Below are positions 1-7,947 of a stretch of 64,000 bases of DNA, one piece after another (position 1 is the first letter of the stretch; the number at the start of each line of letters is the position of its first letter). The position numbers were made by a program, and so were the translations under genes. The notes under the pieces are model-generated. The model made no database searches. It was not told the DNA's origin and saw nothing but the letters and a program-made list of their open reading frames with translations. The DNA lies in assembly GCF_000430705.1 (NCBI RefSeq), contig NZ_AUMN01000008.1, forward strand, positions 62,001 to 126,000, in the 5' to 3' direction. Origin of the DNA: Arthrobacter castelli DSM 16402 (lineage in GTDB: Bacteria; Actinomycetota; Actinomycetes; Actinomycetales; Micrococcaceae).

Positions 1-384
1 GAACAGCGGGGTGACAATGGAGATCACCGGGAAGATCGAGACCGCCAGTGCCGTGGTCAGGATCAGCTTCTTGCCTGGAAAGTTCAGCCGGGCGATGGCG
101 TAGGCACAGAGGGTGGCCAGCACGACGGCGATAAAGGTGGCGATGACTGTAATGCCGATTGAATTCCGCAACGCCGGCAGGAAGAGGTCCTGGGCGGAGC
201 CGACCAGGATCTGTTCATAGTTCTGACCGGTCCAGTTGGTGGGCAGGAACTTGCCGGATGTCAGGTCGCTCGGGGTCTTGAACGAGGTCGCAAAGATGGA
301 AGCAACAGGGAACAGCGCGTACAGCAGCACCAGAACGGTGATGACCGTCCACCAGATCTTCTCGGTGCGGGTGGAAGCTCTCAT
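1..384 (-). CDS. Sugar ABC transporter permease (MalG/SugB-type), C-terminus beyond window
   Basis: This is the second membrane subunit of a binding-protein-dependent sugar importer. Only the first 128 residues lie in the window. After a short basic N-terminus there is a membrane segment (about residues 10-30), an extracytoplasmic loop with the family-typical NWTGQNYEQI stretch, and a second segment ending in AYAIARLNFPGKK, as in MalG-like permeases. The conserved EAA loop lies beyond the left edge. The ATG at 384 shares one base with the TGA of the upstream permease, so the two are translationally coupled. The order binding protein, permease, permease matches the mycobacterial LpqY-SugA-SugB trehalose importer, but the actual sugar cannot be read from the sequence. 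Confidence 0.88.
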   Translation of the reverse strand, partial: MRASTRTEKIWWTVITVLVLLYALFPVASIFATSFKTPSDLTSGKFLPTNWTGQNYEQILVGSAQDLFLPALRNSIGITVIATFIAVVLATLCAYAIARLNFPGKKLILTTALAVSIFPVISIVTPLF

Positions 385-1346
385 CACTTATCTCCTGTGT
401 TGCCGGAAAGATCCACTTTGAACAGCTTGATGGCGATGAAGGCGATCAGCAGCACGCAGATGAACAGCAGCACCGAGATCGCCGAGCCCAATCCGATTTC
501 CAACCTGGTGATGGACGTGCGGTAGGCCAGCAGCGACAGCACCTCCGTGCCGTACTCGCCGTTGGTCATAATGAACACATTGTCGAAAATGCGGAAGGCG
601 TCAAGCGCCCGGAACAGCACTGCCACCATGATGGCGGCCTTCATGTTCGGGATGATGACCCGCCGCATCCGCTCCCACCAGGTGGCGCCGTCGACCTCTG
701 CCGCCTCGGTCAGTTCGCCGGGAACCTGGGCAAGCCCGGCGAGGAGCAGCAGTGAGATGAACGGGGTGGTCTTCCAGATTTCGGAGGCCATGATCACAAA
801 CAGCGCGGTCCAGGTTCCGGCGAACCAGTTGGTGTCTTCGGAGATGAACGGCAACCAGCCGAACCAGGAGTTGATGTAGCCGGAGTTGATATCGAAGGCG
901 TAGAACCATGCGTAGGCCGAGACCACCGTGATGATGCCGTAGGGGACCAGGATGGCGGTGCGCAGCAGGCCGCGTACAGATTTCAAGGCCTTGTGCATCA
1001 CCAGCGCCAGCGCGAAGCCCAGCACCAGTTCCACGGCGACGGTGATGACGGTGATCAGCAGCGTCACACCGAGGTCCCGCCACCACACGACGTCGGTCAG
1101 TATGGTGATGTAGTTGCCGAACCAGATGAACTGGCTCTCGTCCGGGGCGGTGAGCCGCAGGGAGAACAACGACTCCACGAACGCCTGCAGGATCGGATAC
1201 AGCGTCACGGCCAGCATCACGATGAATGCCGGTCCAGCCAGGTACCAGCCCAGCCGGCGTTCGGCCTTCACCCTGTCACTGTGCACCTGCTTGGGTCGTT
1301 TCTCCGCGGCATGGGCGCCCCGTCTATTCGCGGTTGTACTGCTCAC
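384..1346 (-). CDS. Sugar ABC transporter permease (MalF/SugA-type)
   Basis: First membrane subunit of the same sugar importer, 320 residues. The hydrophilic basic N-terminus (about 30 residues) is followed by six predicted membrane segments. The cytoplasmic EAA loop that docks onto the ATPase is clear near residues 215-240 (EAAEVDGATWWERMRRVIIP). The start ATG overlaps the stop of the lipoprotein gene by 4 nt (ATGA), and its stop overlaps the next permease by 1 nt, giving a tight three-gene operon. No ATPase gene is visible. It may lie beyond the left edge, or a shared MsmK/SugC-type ATPase may be used. SugA-like is the best guess from gene order. Confidence 0.88.
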   Translation of the reverse strand: MSSTTANRRGAHAAEKRPKQVHSDRVKAERRLGWYLAGPAFIVMLAVTLYPILQAFVESLFSLRLTAPDESQFIWFGNYITILTDVVWWRDLGVTLLITVITVAVELVLGFALALVMHKALKSVRGLLRTAILVPYGIITVVSAYAWFYAFDINSGYINSWFGWLPFISEDTNWFAGTWTALFVIMASEIWKTTPFISLLLLAGLAQVPGELTEAAEVDGATWWERMRRVIIPNMKAAIMVAVLFRALDAFRIFDNVFIMTNGEYGTEVLSLLAYRTSITRLEIGLGSAISVLLFICVLLIAFIAIKLFKVDLSGNTGDK

Positions 1347-2665
1347 AGCAGCTTCTCCCCTCTGAGCACCGCAAGAATGAATTCCTGTGTCTGAGCCGGC
1401 GTCGTGTCCGGTTCAACGCCGCCCGGCGGCGACCACTCCTGCTGGATTCCGGTGGAAATCTCGTTGTAGTACTCCGTCTGCGGGCGGGGAGCGGCCAGTT
1501 CCAGTGACTTGCGGATGGTGTCCGCCATCGGGAACTGGTCCTCGATCCGCGGATCCTCATAGGCTTGAGAGTTCGACGGCGGGTTGCCATTGGTCAGGAA
1601 ATAGTAGGTCTGGTGCTCCGGCTGGACAATGCATTCGATGGCGTCGAAGGCCAGTTCGGGATGGTCGCTGTTGGCGCCGACGCCGAGGTTGATGCCACCC
1701 AGCGGTGGCGCCGCCGGCCGGTCCGCATGGACCCGCGGCCAGACTGCCCACCCGGTGTCTTCGAGCACTGATTGATCCAACGTTCCAGCCTCGACGGCGG
1801 CGTTCATGGCCGGCCAGACGAACGGATAGTTGACCATGAAGGACCCGGCGTCCGTCTGGAATTGCGTGAGCGAATCATTTTCCGTCGAGGTGGCCAGGCC
1901 CGGACCTCCGAGCCCCTTGTCGCCAATGGTGCCAATGATCCGTGCCGCTTCCCGCCCGGCATCACTGGTCAACCCCAACTCCAGCTCGTCGGCCGGGGCG
2001 CCGGGATTGCGGAGGATCCGGCCGCCGGCGGATTCGATAAGTCCATTGACCCAGACCGTCATGGATTCGGCCGGAGCGCCCTGCACACCCAGCTCCTTGT
2101 CCTGGTTGGCGGCCGCTTCCATGATTTGGTCCCACGTCACCGGTTGGCTCATGTCGAGCCCGGCCGCCTCGGCCACGGATTCGCGGTACCAGAGGATTTG
2201 CGTGTTGGCCCAGAACGGGACGGTCACCAGTTCGTCCTGCCACATGGCGCCGGCCAAAGCACCATCGAGCGTGTTGCGTGTGGTGCGCTCGGCGACGTCG
2301 TCGGGAACGGGCTCGAGGAAGACAGACAGTTCCGGTATGAACGGCGGATCAATGCTCATGATGTCCAGCGAGGAATCGCCGGCCGCCAACCGGCGGGCGA
2401 GTTGTTCGCGCTGGGCGGCGGCGTCGCGCGGCAGCAGCGACGTTTCGATCCGGTACTGGCCGTTGGCGGCTTCCGTGCACCGCTTGGCCAGTTCAGCCTG
2501 GCCGCCGTCGTCGGGGTTGATGTACCAGGTCAATGTGGGCGATTCCGCCTCGGCAGCGCAACCGGTCAGCAAAGTGGCTGTTAAAGCCAACGATCCCAAC
2601 GTCGCCTTAAACTGCGGCGAACGCCGGGGACGGGGCCGATCGCCCCGATTCAGCTGCTTACTCAC
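1343..2665 (-). CDS. Extracellular sugar-binding lipoprotein (LpqY-like)
   Basis: Solute-binding subunit of the importer, 440 residues. The basic N-terminus and hydrophobic stretch end in a lipobox (LLTGC, Cys about residue 36), so the mature protein should be lipid-anchored outside the membrane. The mature part begins LTWYINPDDGG and contains family-1 binding-protein features such as the DIMSIDPPFIPELS segment and VPFWANTQILWYR. Overall layout resembles mycobacterial LpqY (trehalose), but ligand residues cannot be checked here. The start is GTG at 2665 with a GGAGG four bases upstream. It leads the operon, with both permeases overlapping downstream. The 193-bp gap before panD holds no obvious operator. 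Confidence 0.87.
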   Translation of the reverse strand: MSKQLNRGDRPRPRRSPQFKATLGSLALTATLLTGCAAEAESPTLTWYINPDDGGQAELAKRCTEAANGQYRIETSLLPRDAAAQREQLARRLAAGDSSLDIMSIDPPFIPELSVFLEPVPDDVAERTTRNTLDGALAGAMWQDELVTVPFWANTQILWYRESVAEAAGLDMSQPVTWDQIMEAAANQDKELGVQGAPAESMTVWVNGLIESAGGRILRNPGAPADELELGLTSDAGREAARIIGTIGDKGLGGPGLATSTENDSLTQFQTDAGSFMVNYPFVWPAMNAAVEAGTLDQSVLEDTGWAVWPRVHADRPAAPPLGGINLGVGANSDHPELAFDAIECIVQPEHQTYYFLTNGNPPSNSQAYEDPRIEDQFPMADTIRKSLELAAPRPQTEYYNEISTGIQQEWSPPGGVEPDTTPAQTQEFILAVLRGEKLL

Positions 2666-2858
2666 CGCGCCTCCACATCTTCGTAGATAACTGTCTCTTG
2701 AAGATATGCCCTAAGTGCGCTTAAGGAAAGAGAGAAGGTCGGCCATTCCGATGAATTCCGGCCGGGTATTGTCCTCCCGCGCCAGCGGGTTTACGGCCCC
2801 GGGGCCGGCGGTCGATCCAGCGGGGTCGCAGAATGTGCTGTATGTGCCGTAATCGCAG

Positions 2859-3275
2859 CTATTTTGCTACTGACAGGGGCGGCCGTTGCACATTGCCGCT
2901 GACCGCTTCGGCGGGGTCGTTGCCGAGTTGGACAATCGAATTGGCTGCATCAACGTGGACCACTGTCGGAACGTATTCACGGGCTTCCGCAGTGCTCATT
3001 TGACCATACGTGATCAGAATGACGACGTCGTTCGGCTGCACCAGGTGCGCCGCCGGCCCATTAATGCCCAGGACTCCGGAACCGCGTTCACCGGCGATGG
3101 TGTATGTCTCCAGCCGGGAGCCATTGGTGACGTCGACAATCGACACCAGCTCGCCGGGGAGGATATCGGCGGCGTCGAGCAGATCCAGGTCCACGGTCAC
3201 GGAGCCGACATAGTGCAAATCCGCATGTGTGACGGTGGCGCGGTGGATTTTGGACTTGAACATGGTGCGATTCAT
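2859..3275 (-). CDS. panD: Aspartate 1-decarboxylase proenzyme
   Basis: Makes beta-alanine from L-aspartate for pantothenate and CoA. The 138-residue protein begins [19 protein letters not shown], and the self-cleavage pair Gly24-Ser25 (YVGSV) falls exactly where the family has it; the serine becomes the pyruvoyl group. The GINGPAAH and ITYGQM motifs of the active site are also present. A longer in-frame start exists 13 codons upstream, but the family N-terminus and a TAGAAT hexamer 8 nt before this ATG (possible leaderless start) favour 3275. It stands alone; panB and panC are not in the window. Confidence 0.95.
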   Translation of the reverse strand: MNRTMFKSKIHRATVTHADLHYVGSVTVDLDLLDAADILPGELVSIVDVTNGSRLETYTIAGERGSGVLGINGPAAHLVQPNDVVILITYGQMSTAEAREYVPTVVHVDAANSIVQLGNDPAEAVSGNVQRPPLSVAK

Positions 3276-3429
3276 AAAGAACCATTCTACTGCCCGCCGG
3301 CACACAATGGACACCCGGCGCGGAACAGGCTTAGACCCCGGCGAACGAACTCTCGGCCAGCGACTCTCGGCCAGCTGTTCGCGCCAGCGGGTCGGGCGGC
3401 GGGCTGCGCCCTCGCCTGCTGCTATGGTG

Positions 3430-3501
3430 CTACTGTCGATTCCCTTTCCTGCGCTGCCAAAGCTTCAATCCTTTCAGCGCGGCACGGATCAGCCGGATCA
3501 T
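3430..3501 (-). CDS. Possible 23-residue basic small protein
   Basis: Unrecognised. An ATG at 3501 is preceded by a very good ribosome-binding site (GAGGGAGG, 5 nt spacing) and opens 23 codons to a TAG. The product starts [19 protein letters not shown] and is strongly basic and amphipathic, like a short membrane-associated helix. A perfect TATAAT hexamer lies about 47 nt upstream on the same strand. The evidence is signal-based only; conservation in relatives would be needed to call it a gene. Confidence 0.35.
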   Translation of the reverse strand: MIRLIRAALKGLKLWQRRKGNRQ

Positions 3502-3547
3502 GGTGCCTCCCTCGTGTGGAAACTTTTCTCTGTTAGTCTACATGTCA

Positions 3548-3572
3548 ATTATAAGTGTGCTGACTAGCTAGT
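3548..3572 (-). promoter_or_regulatory. TATAAT -10 element and 10-bp palindrome between divergent genes
   Basis: On the minus strand a consensus TATAAT (3553-3548) is placed to start transcription near 3541, about 40 nt before the small ORF at 3501. Just upstream a perfect palindrome ACTAGCTAGT (3563-3572) covers the -35 area and sits between this promoter and the divergent PRC-barrel gene at 3652. No good -35 hexamer was found. The palindrome as an operator is inference. Confidence 0.35.
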
Positions 3573-3651
3573 TTAGTTTCACACGATTATTGTGGGTAAG
3601 AGAGGTGGCTGATCAGAGGCCAGCCATTTCCCCTGTGGCGAGGAGGAAGAA

Positions 3652-4254
3652 ATGATCAGCATCGGACAAATCGATAAAGTCCTGCAGCATTCCGGCTCGG
3701 TTTTTGATCAAAGGGGTGACCGGGTGGGGGAGGTTGCGCAGGTATTTGTCGGTGATGAATCCGGCCGGCCGGAGTGGGTGACCGTAAAAACAGGATTGTT
3801 TGGACGTTCCGAAACATTCGTCCCGCTCCGTGAAGCGTCCATGGACGGTAACGACATCCGGGTTCCCATTGAAAAGAACCAGATTAAGGATGCGCCCCGC
3901 ACCGATGGCGCATCGGGACATGTAGATCCCACGCAGGAAGCTGAGCTATATCGCCACTACGGACTGGAGCCGGCCGGGGAGGCGGACGAAACCCGCGACG
4001 ACCCGGCCGGAGGCACGGACGGACCCGACGGCGGCGGCCGACACGTCCAGCGGGATGACGCCGACCGGCACATCCCGAGCGCGGATGGCGTCCGGCTGCG
4101 TAAGTACACCGTCACCGAACATGTGACGATGTCCGTCCCGGTCGAACGTGAACACGTCGAAGTTGTGCACGACGATGATGACGATGCGCAGGCCGCAGGG
4201 AGGGAAGACCCGTATAACTCCGAATCGCATGGCCGACATCCCGAGCAGGGATGA
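3652..4254 (+). CDS. PRC-barrel and DUF2382 (YsnF-like) stress protein
   Basis: A 200-residue protein of unknown exact role. The N-terminal 80 residues form a PRC-barrel (SGSVFDQRGDRVGEVAQVFV, then EWVTVKTGLFGRSETFVPL). The C-terminal part carries the start of a DUF2382 domain (RLRKYTVTEHVTMSVPVERE) and ends in a short acidic tail, so DUF2382 is represented by only one repeat. A linker rich in Asp and Gly joins them. The RBS (GAGGAGG) is 6-7 nt from the ATG. Members of this group are usually linked to general stress responses in actinobacteria. The next gene follows after 32 nt, suggesting one transcription unit. Confidence 0.8.
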   Translation: MISIGQIDKVLQHSGSVFDQRGDRVGEVAQVFVGDESGRPEWVTVKTGLFGRSETFVPLREASMDGNDIRVPIEKNQIKDAPRTDGASGHVDPTQEAELYRHYGLEPAGEADETRDDPAGGTDGPDGGGRHVQRDDADRHIPSADGVRLRKYTVTEHVTMSVPVEREHVEVVHDDDDDAQAAGREDPYNSESHGRHPEQG

Positions 4255-4286
4255 CAACCAGGTCTGACCTACGAGGAGGCACCTCA

Positions 4287-5189
4287 ATGAGCTCCAGCTA
4301 CACGCCGGGCCGGGACTCCGGCGACCCGAACGATCCGGCCCACCGGGGCGGTGGCACTGGCGATACGTCAGGCCGGCGACCTGTGGAGAGTGAACCGATC
4401 GACGACCAGAACGACGCCGGCGATCCCGGTGACACTCGCACTCGTCCGTTCAATACACGGGACGTCAGCGCCGATGACGACACCCGCACCCGTCCGTTCA
4501 ACACGCGGGACGTCAGCGCCCATCGTGGCAACGGGGAGAGCATCCAGGGCGAACGGAGCGCGGGCGCCAGCCACCGGCTCGATCCGGACGGTGGGGCGGA
4601 CGCCGCGCCGGTCGGTGCCGCTGGCGGGGTTGTGAGCCGCGAGGGCAAATTGGAGCGGGAGAAGGACGCCTACGGGGGGATCAAATTCGGCTCCGCCTTC
4701 TTCGGCTGGCTGGCAGCGACGGGGATGACCGTGTTGCTGACCGCCCTCGCCGCGGCCATTACCGCGGCAGTCGGCGCGGCCACCAACACCCAGACGGACC
4801 AAGTGGTGCAGAACCCGCAGGCAGCCGGCATCTGGGGGATCGTTATCGTGCTGGTGGTGCTCTTTATCGCCTACTATTGCGGCGGCTTTGTTGCGGGCCG
4901 GATGGCGCGGTTCGATGGCGCCAGGCAGGGCTTTGCGGTGTGGCTGTGGGCCATTGTCATCGCCATTATCGTCACCCTTGTTGGTGCCATCGTGGGCAGC
5001 CAGATGGGCGGGCTCAGCTCGTTCACTTCTCTTCCGCAGATGAACGTGGACCAGTCGATGATGACGATGGCGGGTATTCTCACCTTGATCGGATTGATCC
5101 TGGTCACCCTCGGCGGCGCGATTCTCGGCGGGCTGGCGGGAATGCGGTTCCACCGCAAGGTCGACCGGGCCGGATTCGACTTTGGATAG
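4287..5189 (+). CDS. Membrane protein with repeat-bearing hydrophilic N-terminus
   Basis: Function not recognised, 300 residues. The first ~135 residues are hydrophilic and disordered-looking and contain a 14-residue motif (DTRTRPFNTRDVSA) twice, two residues apart. The C-terminal half has four predicted membrane segments, roughly two hairpins (GWLAATGMTVLLTALAAAIT; IVIVLVVLFIAYYCGG; FAVWLWAIVIAIIVTLVG; AGILTLIGLILVTLGGAIL). ATG 4287 is chosen over an in-frame ATG 12 codons earlier because a GAGGAGG RBS lies 8 nt before it. It probably shares a transcript with the PRC-barrel gene, and the two may act together in envelope stress; that is inference. Confidence 0.7.
   Translation: MSSSYTPGRDSGDPNDPAHRGGGTGDTSGRRPVESEPIDDQNDAGDPGDTRTRPFNTRDVSADDDTRTRPFNTRDVSAHRGNGESIQGERSAGASHRLDPDGGADAAPVGAAGGVVSREGKLEREKDAYGGIKFGSAFFGWLAATGMTVLLTALAAAITAAVGAATNTQTDQVVQNPQAAGIWGIVIVLVVLFIAYYCGGFVAGRMARFDGARQGFAVWLWAIVIAIIVTLVGAIVGSQMGGLSSFTSLPQMNVDQSMMTMAGILTLIGLILVTLGGAILGGLAGMRFHRKVDRAGFDFG
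4431..4520 (+). repeat. Two-copy 42-nt direct repeat within coding sequence (48-nt period)
   Basis: Copies 4431-4472 and 4479-4520 are separated by GATGAC. They differ at a few third positions and encode the same 14 residues, so the repeat is kept at protein level. The 48-nt period preserves the reading frame, allowing copy number change without frameshift. Confidence 0.85.
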
Positions 5190-5256
5190 CGTCCGCTGTC
5201 GGGATCGACGTCGCCAGGCGGCCCGCCCGTCACCCTCGACAGGCGGTCGGAATATG

Positions 5257-5287
5257 AAAATCCCCGCACGGTCCGTGCGGGGATTTT
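5257..5287. terminator. Bidirectional intrinsic terminator
   Basis: A perfect 15-bp inverted repeat (5257-5271 and 5273-5287) with a one-base centre, GC-rich core and A4/T4 ends, so it has a U-tract in both directions. It lies between the membrane protein gene (ends 5189) and the convergent tRNA-Gly, and can end both transcripts. Confidence 0.9.
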
Positions 5288-5291
5288 ACTG

Positions 5292-5362
5292 AGCGGGCGA
5301 CGGGAATCGAACCCGCGTATCGAGCTTGGGAAGCTAGCGCTCTACCATTGAGCTACGCCCGC
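5292..5362 (-). tRNA. tRNA-Gly (anticodon CCC)
   Basis: A 71-nt cloverleaf reads GCGGGCG acceptor arm, D arm GCTC/GAGC with AATGGTA loop, anticodon loop TTCCCAA, and T arm with GGTTCGAATCC. Anticodon is CCC and the discriminator base is T. CCA is not encoded in full (the next bases read CAG). One anticodon-stem pair (positions 28-42) is T opposite C, a mismatch. A terminator follows directly. Confidence 0.95.
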
Positions 5363-5467
5363 ACTGTCACCGTTCAAGAGCCCGGCGCAGCGAAACGTTG
5401 CGAACAACGGCATTCACCTTACCGCAGCACGGGCCCGAGGTGGAAACCGGCCGGGAGAACGTGGGAA

Positions 5468-6658
5468 CTACCGGGCGCGGCCGCCGGCCGGAACGGCGGA
5501 TTTGCGCTGCAGTAAACGGAGCGCAGGCTCGGCCAACCGGGTCAGCACGGGACCGAAGATGCCCATCAGCAAGACATAGGCCGTTGCCATGGCAGCCAGT
5601 TCGGGCTCAACCGCCCCGGAGGCGACGGCAAGACCGGCGATGACGATGGAGAACTCGCCACGGGCCACCAGGGACGTCCCGGCGCGAGCACGGCCGGGCA
5701 CGCCGATTCCCTGATTCTTGGCGGCCCACCATCCCACCGCGATCTTGGTGACGGTGGTGACGAGGGCGAGTACAACTGCCCAACCGAGGACGGGAGGAAT
5801 GGTCGAGGGGTCTGTGTTCAGCCCGAAGACCGCAAAGAACATCGCGGCGAACAAGTCCCGCAGCGGCTCCAGAATCCGGGTCGCGTTGGTCGCCGTCGAA
5901 CCTGAAATGGCGATGCCAAGCAGGAAGGCTCCCACGGCGGCCGAGACCTGCAGGGTGGAGGCGACGCCTGCGACCAACAGCGCCGCCCCAAGGACAGTGA
6001 GCAGGAAGACCTCCTGATCGTCGCTGTCGACAATAGTTGAGACAGCGCGACCGTACTTCAGCGCGATGACCAGCACCAGGGTGACCACCAGCAGCGAGAT
6101 TCCCACCGTCTGGGCGCCTGTGGCGAAGCTAAAGCCCGCCAGCACGGTTGTCAGCACCGGGAGGTATACCGCCATTGCGAGGTCCTCGAAAACCAGCAAC
6201 GAGAGGATAACCGGCGTCTCCCGGTTCCCTAGCCGGCCCAGGTCGGTCAGTACCTTGGCGATGATCCCGGACGAGGATATGTAGGTCACCCCGCCCATCA
6301 CCAAGGCGGCGATTGGGCCCCAACCAAGCGCCCAAGCCATCACCGCTCCCGGAGAGAAGTTGAGAACGAGGTCCAGCAGCCCGGCGAACCAGGACTGGCG
6401 CAGCCCGTTGACCAATTCCTTGGCCGAATATTCCAACCCGAGCAGCAACAGCAGCAGCACCACGCCGATCTCGCTGGTGATCCGGGTGAAGTTCTCCAAG
6501 CCTGTGAAGTCGATGACCCCGCCATGGCCAAAGAACAATCCTCCGACCAGGTAGAGCGGAATAGGTGAGATGCCGATTTTTCCAGCGAGCCGACCCAGCA
6601 GGGCGAGCGACACGAAAATCGCGCCCAACTCCATCAGGATGAGTGCTGTATGGCTCAT
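5468..6658 (-). CDS. Monovalent cation:proton antiporter (CPA2, KhtU-like)
   Basis: Membrane antiporter of the CPA2/KefB family, 396 residues with about 12 membrane segments filling the whole protein, and no C-terminal TrkA-N domain. The family half-helix and transport core are seen in GYFFGH-like GGLFFGHGG near residue 40 and in the stretch LSLLVFEDLAMAVYLPVL, where the E-D pair is the conserved ion site. It lies 6 nt downstream of a separate RCK_C protein, the arrangement of the KhtT-KhtU K+/H+ antiporter. K+ efflux in exchange for protons is therefore likely, although Na+ cannot be excluded. Confidence 0.85.
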   Translation of the reverse strand: MSHTALILMELGAIFVSLALLGRLAGKIGISPIPLYLVGGLFFGHGGVIDFTGLENFTRITSEIGVVLLLLLLGLEYSAKELVNGLRQSWFAGLLDLVLNFSPGAVMAWALGWGPIAALVMGGVTYISSSGIIAKVLTDLGRLGNRETPVILSLLVFEDLAMAVYLPVLTTVLAGFSFATGAQTVGISLLVVTLVLVIALKYGRAVSTIVDSDDQEVFLLTVLGAALLVAGVASTLQVSAAVGAFLLGIAISGSTATNATRILEPLRDLFAAMFFAVFGLNTDPSTIPPVLGWAVVLALVTTVTKIAVGWWAAKNQGIGVPGRARAGTSLVARGEFSIVIAGLAVASGAVEPELAAMATAYVLLMGIFGPVLTRLAEPALRLLQRKSAVPAGGRAR

Positions 6659-6664
6659 CCGGGC

Positions 6665-7147
6665 TCAGCCTTGCTGGATAATATTGGCGGCGGCGTCAAG
6701 CCCCTTCGAGGTGCCTACGGCCACCAGCAGGTCGCCGCCGGTCAGGCCGAAATCCGGCGTCGGCGAGGGCAGCACCTTGCCTGCCCGGATAATGGCGACC
6801 AGCGAAACACCGGTCTTGGTCCGCATCTCGGTGTCGCCCAGCGTCAACCCGTCGAACCGGGAGTCGGTCTCGATCAGGAACTGGCGCGTGTTGACCCCGG
6901 GAAGATCGCGGTGTTCGTCCGTGAGCTGGGCGACGAGCCGGGGAGCGCCCAGCAGATTGCCCAGCGTCGCCGCCTCGTCCACGGTCAGCGGGATTGAGGC
7001 CATCGCAGCGTCGGGATCATCCTGGCGGGAAACAATCAGCTCGGTCTGTCCGTCGCGTTGCGTGACGATGCCGATCCGGCGCCCCGACGCCGTCGTAATT
7101 TCTTTGCGCACACCGATTCCGGGCAGCGGTGTCTCGTCAACGTTCAT
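6665..7147 (-). CDS. RCK_C (TrkA-C) regulatory subunit, KhtT-like
   Basis: Cytosolic 160-residue regulator of the antiporter encoded next to it. The C-terminal half (about residues 85-160) is an RCK_C/TrkA-C domain: FDGLTLGDTEMRTKTGVSLV, then PDFGLTGGDLLVAVGT. The N-terminal half resembles the KhtT N-domain. In Bacillus, KhtT gates KhtU and senses pH and small molecules including cyclic di-AMP; here the same is inferred. The ATG at 7147 lies 6 nt from a TAGGGT hexamer, so the mRNA is probably leaderless. It diverges from dcd. Confidence 0.82.
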   Translation of the reverse strand: MNVDETPLPGIGVRKEITTASGRRIGIVTQRDGQTELIVSRQDDPDAAMASIPLTVDEAATLGNLLGAPRLVAQLTDEHRDLPGVNTRQFLIETDSRFDGLTLGDTEMRTKTGVSLVAIIRAGKVLPSPTPDFGLTGGDLLVAVGTSKGLDAAANIIQQG

Positions 7148-7153
7148 AGTTTC

Positions 7154-7227
7154 ACCCTAAACCCATGCAACTTCCGCCACGTCGCGATATGCCCACTTTC
7201 GGCCAGCGGCGGCTGATGCGCTATTTT
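7154..7227. promoter_or_regulatory. Divergent leaderless -10 elements of khtT-like gene and dcd
   Basis: Minus strand: TAGGGT (7159-7154), 6 nt, then ATG 7147. Plus strand: TATTTT (7222-7227), 6 nt, then GTG 7234. Both match the actinobacterial leaderless pattern. No Shine-Dalgarno sequence is visible before either start, which agrees. Confidence 0.5.
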
Positions 7228-7233
7228 TGGATG

Positions 7234-7818
7234 GTGCTGATTTCTGACCGCGACATTCGTGCCGAGATTGACGACGGGCGGATCACGCTGGATCCGTATG
7301 ACCCTTCAATGGTTCAACCCTCCAGCGTGGATGTAAGGATCGACCGCTATTTCCGTCTATTCGACAACCACAAGTACGCGCACATCGATCCCTCCGCAGA
7401 CCAGCCGGAACTGACCCGGCTGGTGGAGGTGCCCCCCGATGAGCCGTTCATTCTGCATCCCGGCGAGTTCGTGCTGGGCTCCAGCTATGAGGCGGTGACC
7501 CTGCCGGACGACGTCGCGGCACGGCTGGAAGGGAAATCGTCGCTGGGACGGCTGGGACTGCTGACGCATTCGACGGCGGGATTCATCGACCCGGGCTTCT
7601 CCGGGCATGTCACCCTCGAGCTGTCCAACATGGCCACGCTGCCGATCAAGCTGTGGCCAGGGTCCAAGATCGGCCAGCTGTGCTTCTTCCGCTTGAGCTC
7701 GGCGGCGGAATTCCCGTATGGATCGGGGCCCTACGGGAACCGCTACCAGGGCCAGCGGGGTCCGACGGCGTCCCGGTCCCACCTGAATTTCCACCGCAGC
7801 AACCTCACCGGCAACTGA
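7234..7818 (+). CDS. dcd: dCTP deaminase, bifunctional dUMP-forming type
   Basis: Converts dCTP to dUMP (deaminase plus dUTPase activity) to supply dTMP synthesis. The protein (194 residues from GTG 7234) starts [12 protein letters not shown] and has the trimeric dUTPase-like core: [34 protein letters not shown] and IGQLCFFRL. The [10 protein letters not shown] and TLELSN segments match the bifunctional mycobacterial enzyme rather than E. coli Dcd. The C-terminal flap [15 protein letters not shown] is complete. ATG 7231 is one codon earlier; GTG 7234 is preferred from the -10 spacing and family N-terminus. Confidence 0.95.
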   Translation: MLISDRDIRAEIDDGRITLDPYDPSMVQPSSVDVRIDRYFRLFDNHKYAHIDPSADQPELTRLVEVPPDEPFILHPGEFVLGSSYEAVTLPDDVAARLEGKSSLGRLGLLTHSTAGFIDPGFSGHVTLELSNMATLPIKLWPGSKIGQLCFFRLSSAAEFPYGSGPYGNRYQGQRGPTASRSHLNFHRSNLTGN

Positions 7819-7862
7819 CCGCCGTCCGCGGGGTAGCGCCGGGTCCTTCCACTTCCCTCCGC

Positions 7863-7906
7863 TTTGGGACATTTGACCGGCGGCGCCGGTGTCACTTTGT
7901 CCCAAA
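7863..7906. terminator. Long hairpin between convergent dcd and transporter gene
   Basis: Outer arms TTTGGGACA (7863-7871) and TGTCCCAAA (7898-7906) are perfect, and an inner stem ACCGGCG/CGCCGGT pairs around one base. It sits between two convergent genes, which suggests a terminator working in both directions, but there is no long T tract. It is longer than typical terminators. Confidence 0.5.
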
Positions 7907-7947
7907 CCGGAGCGAGAATGCTCGGCGCCTGGATCATGCGGCGGCCG

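Noticed and set aside
2751-2852. 33-codon plus-strand ORF between the binding protein and panD genes
   Set aside because: Only a weak AAGG-like RBS, no recognisable composition, and no promoter; kept out of the feature list.
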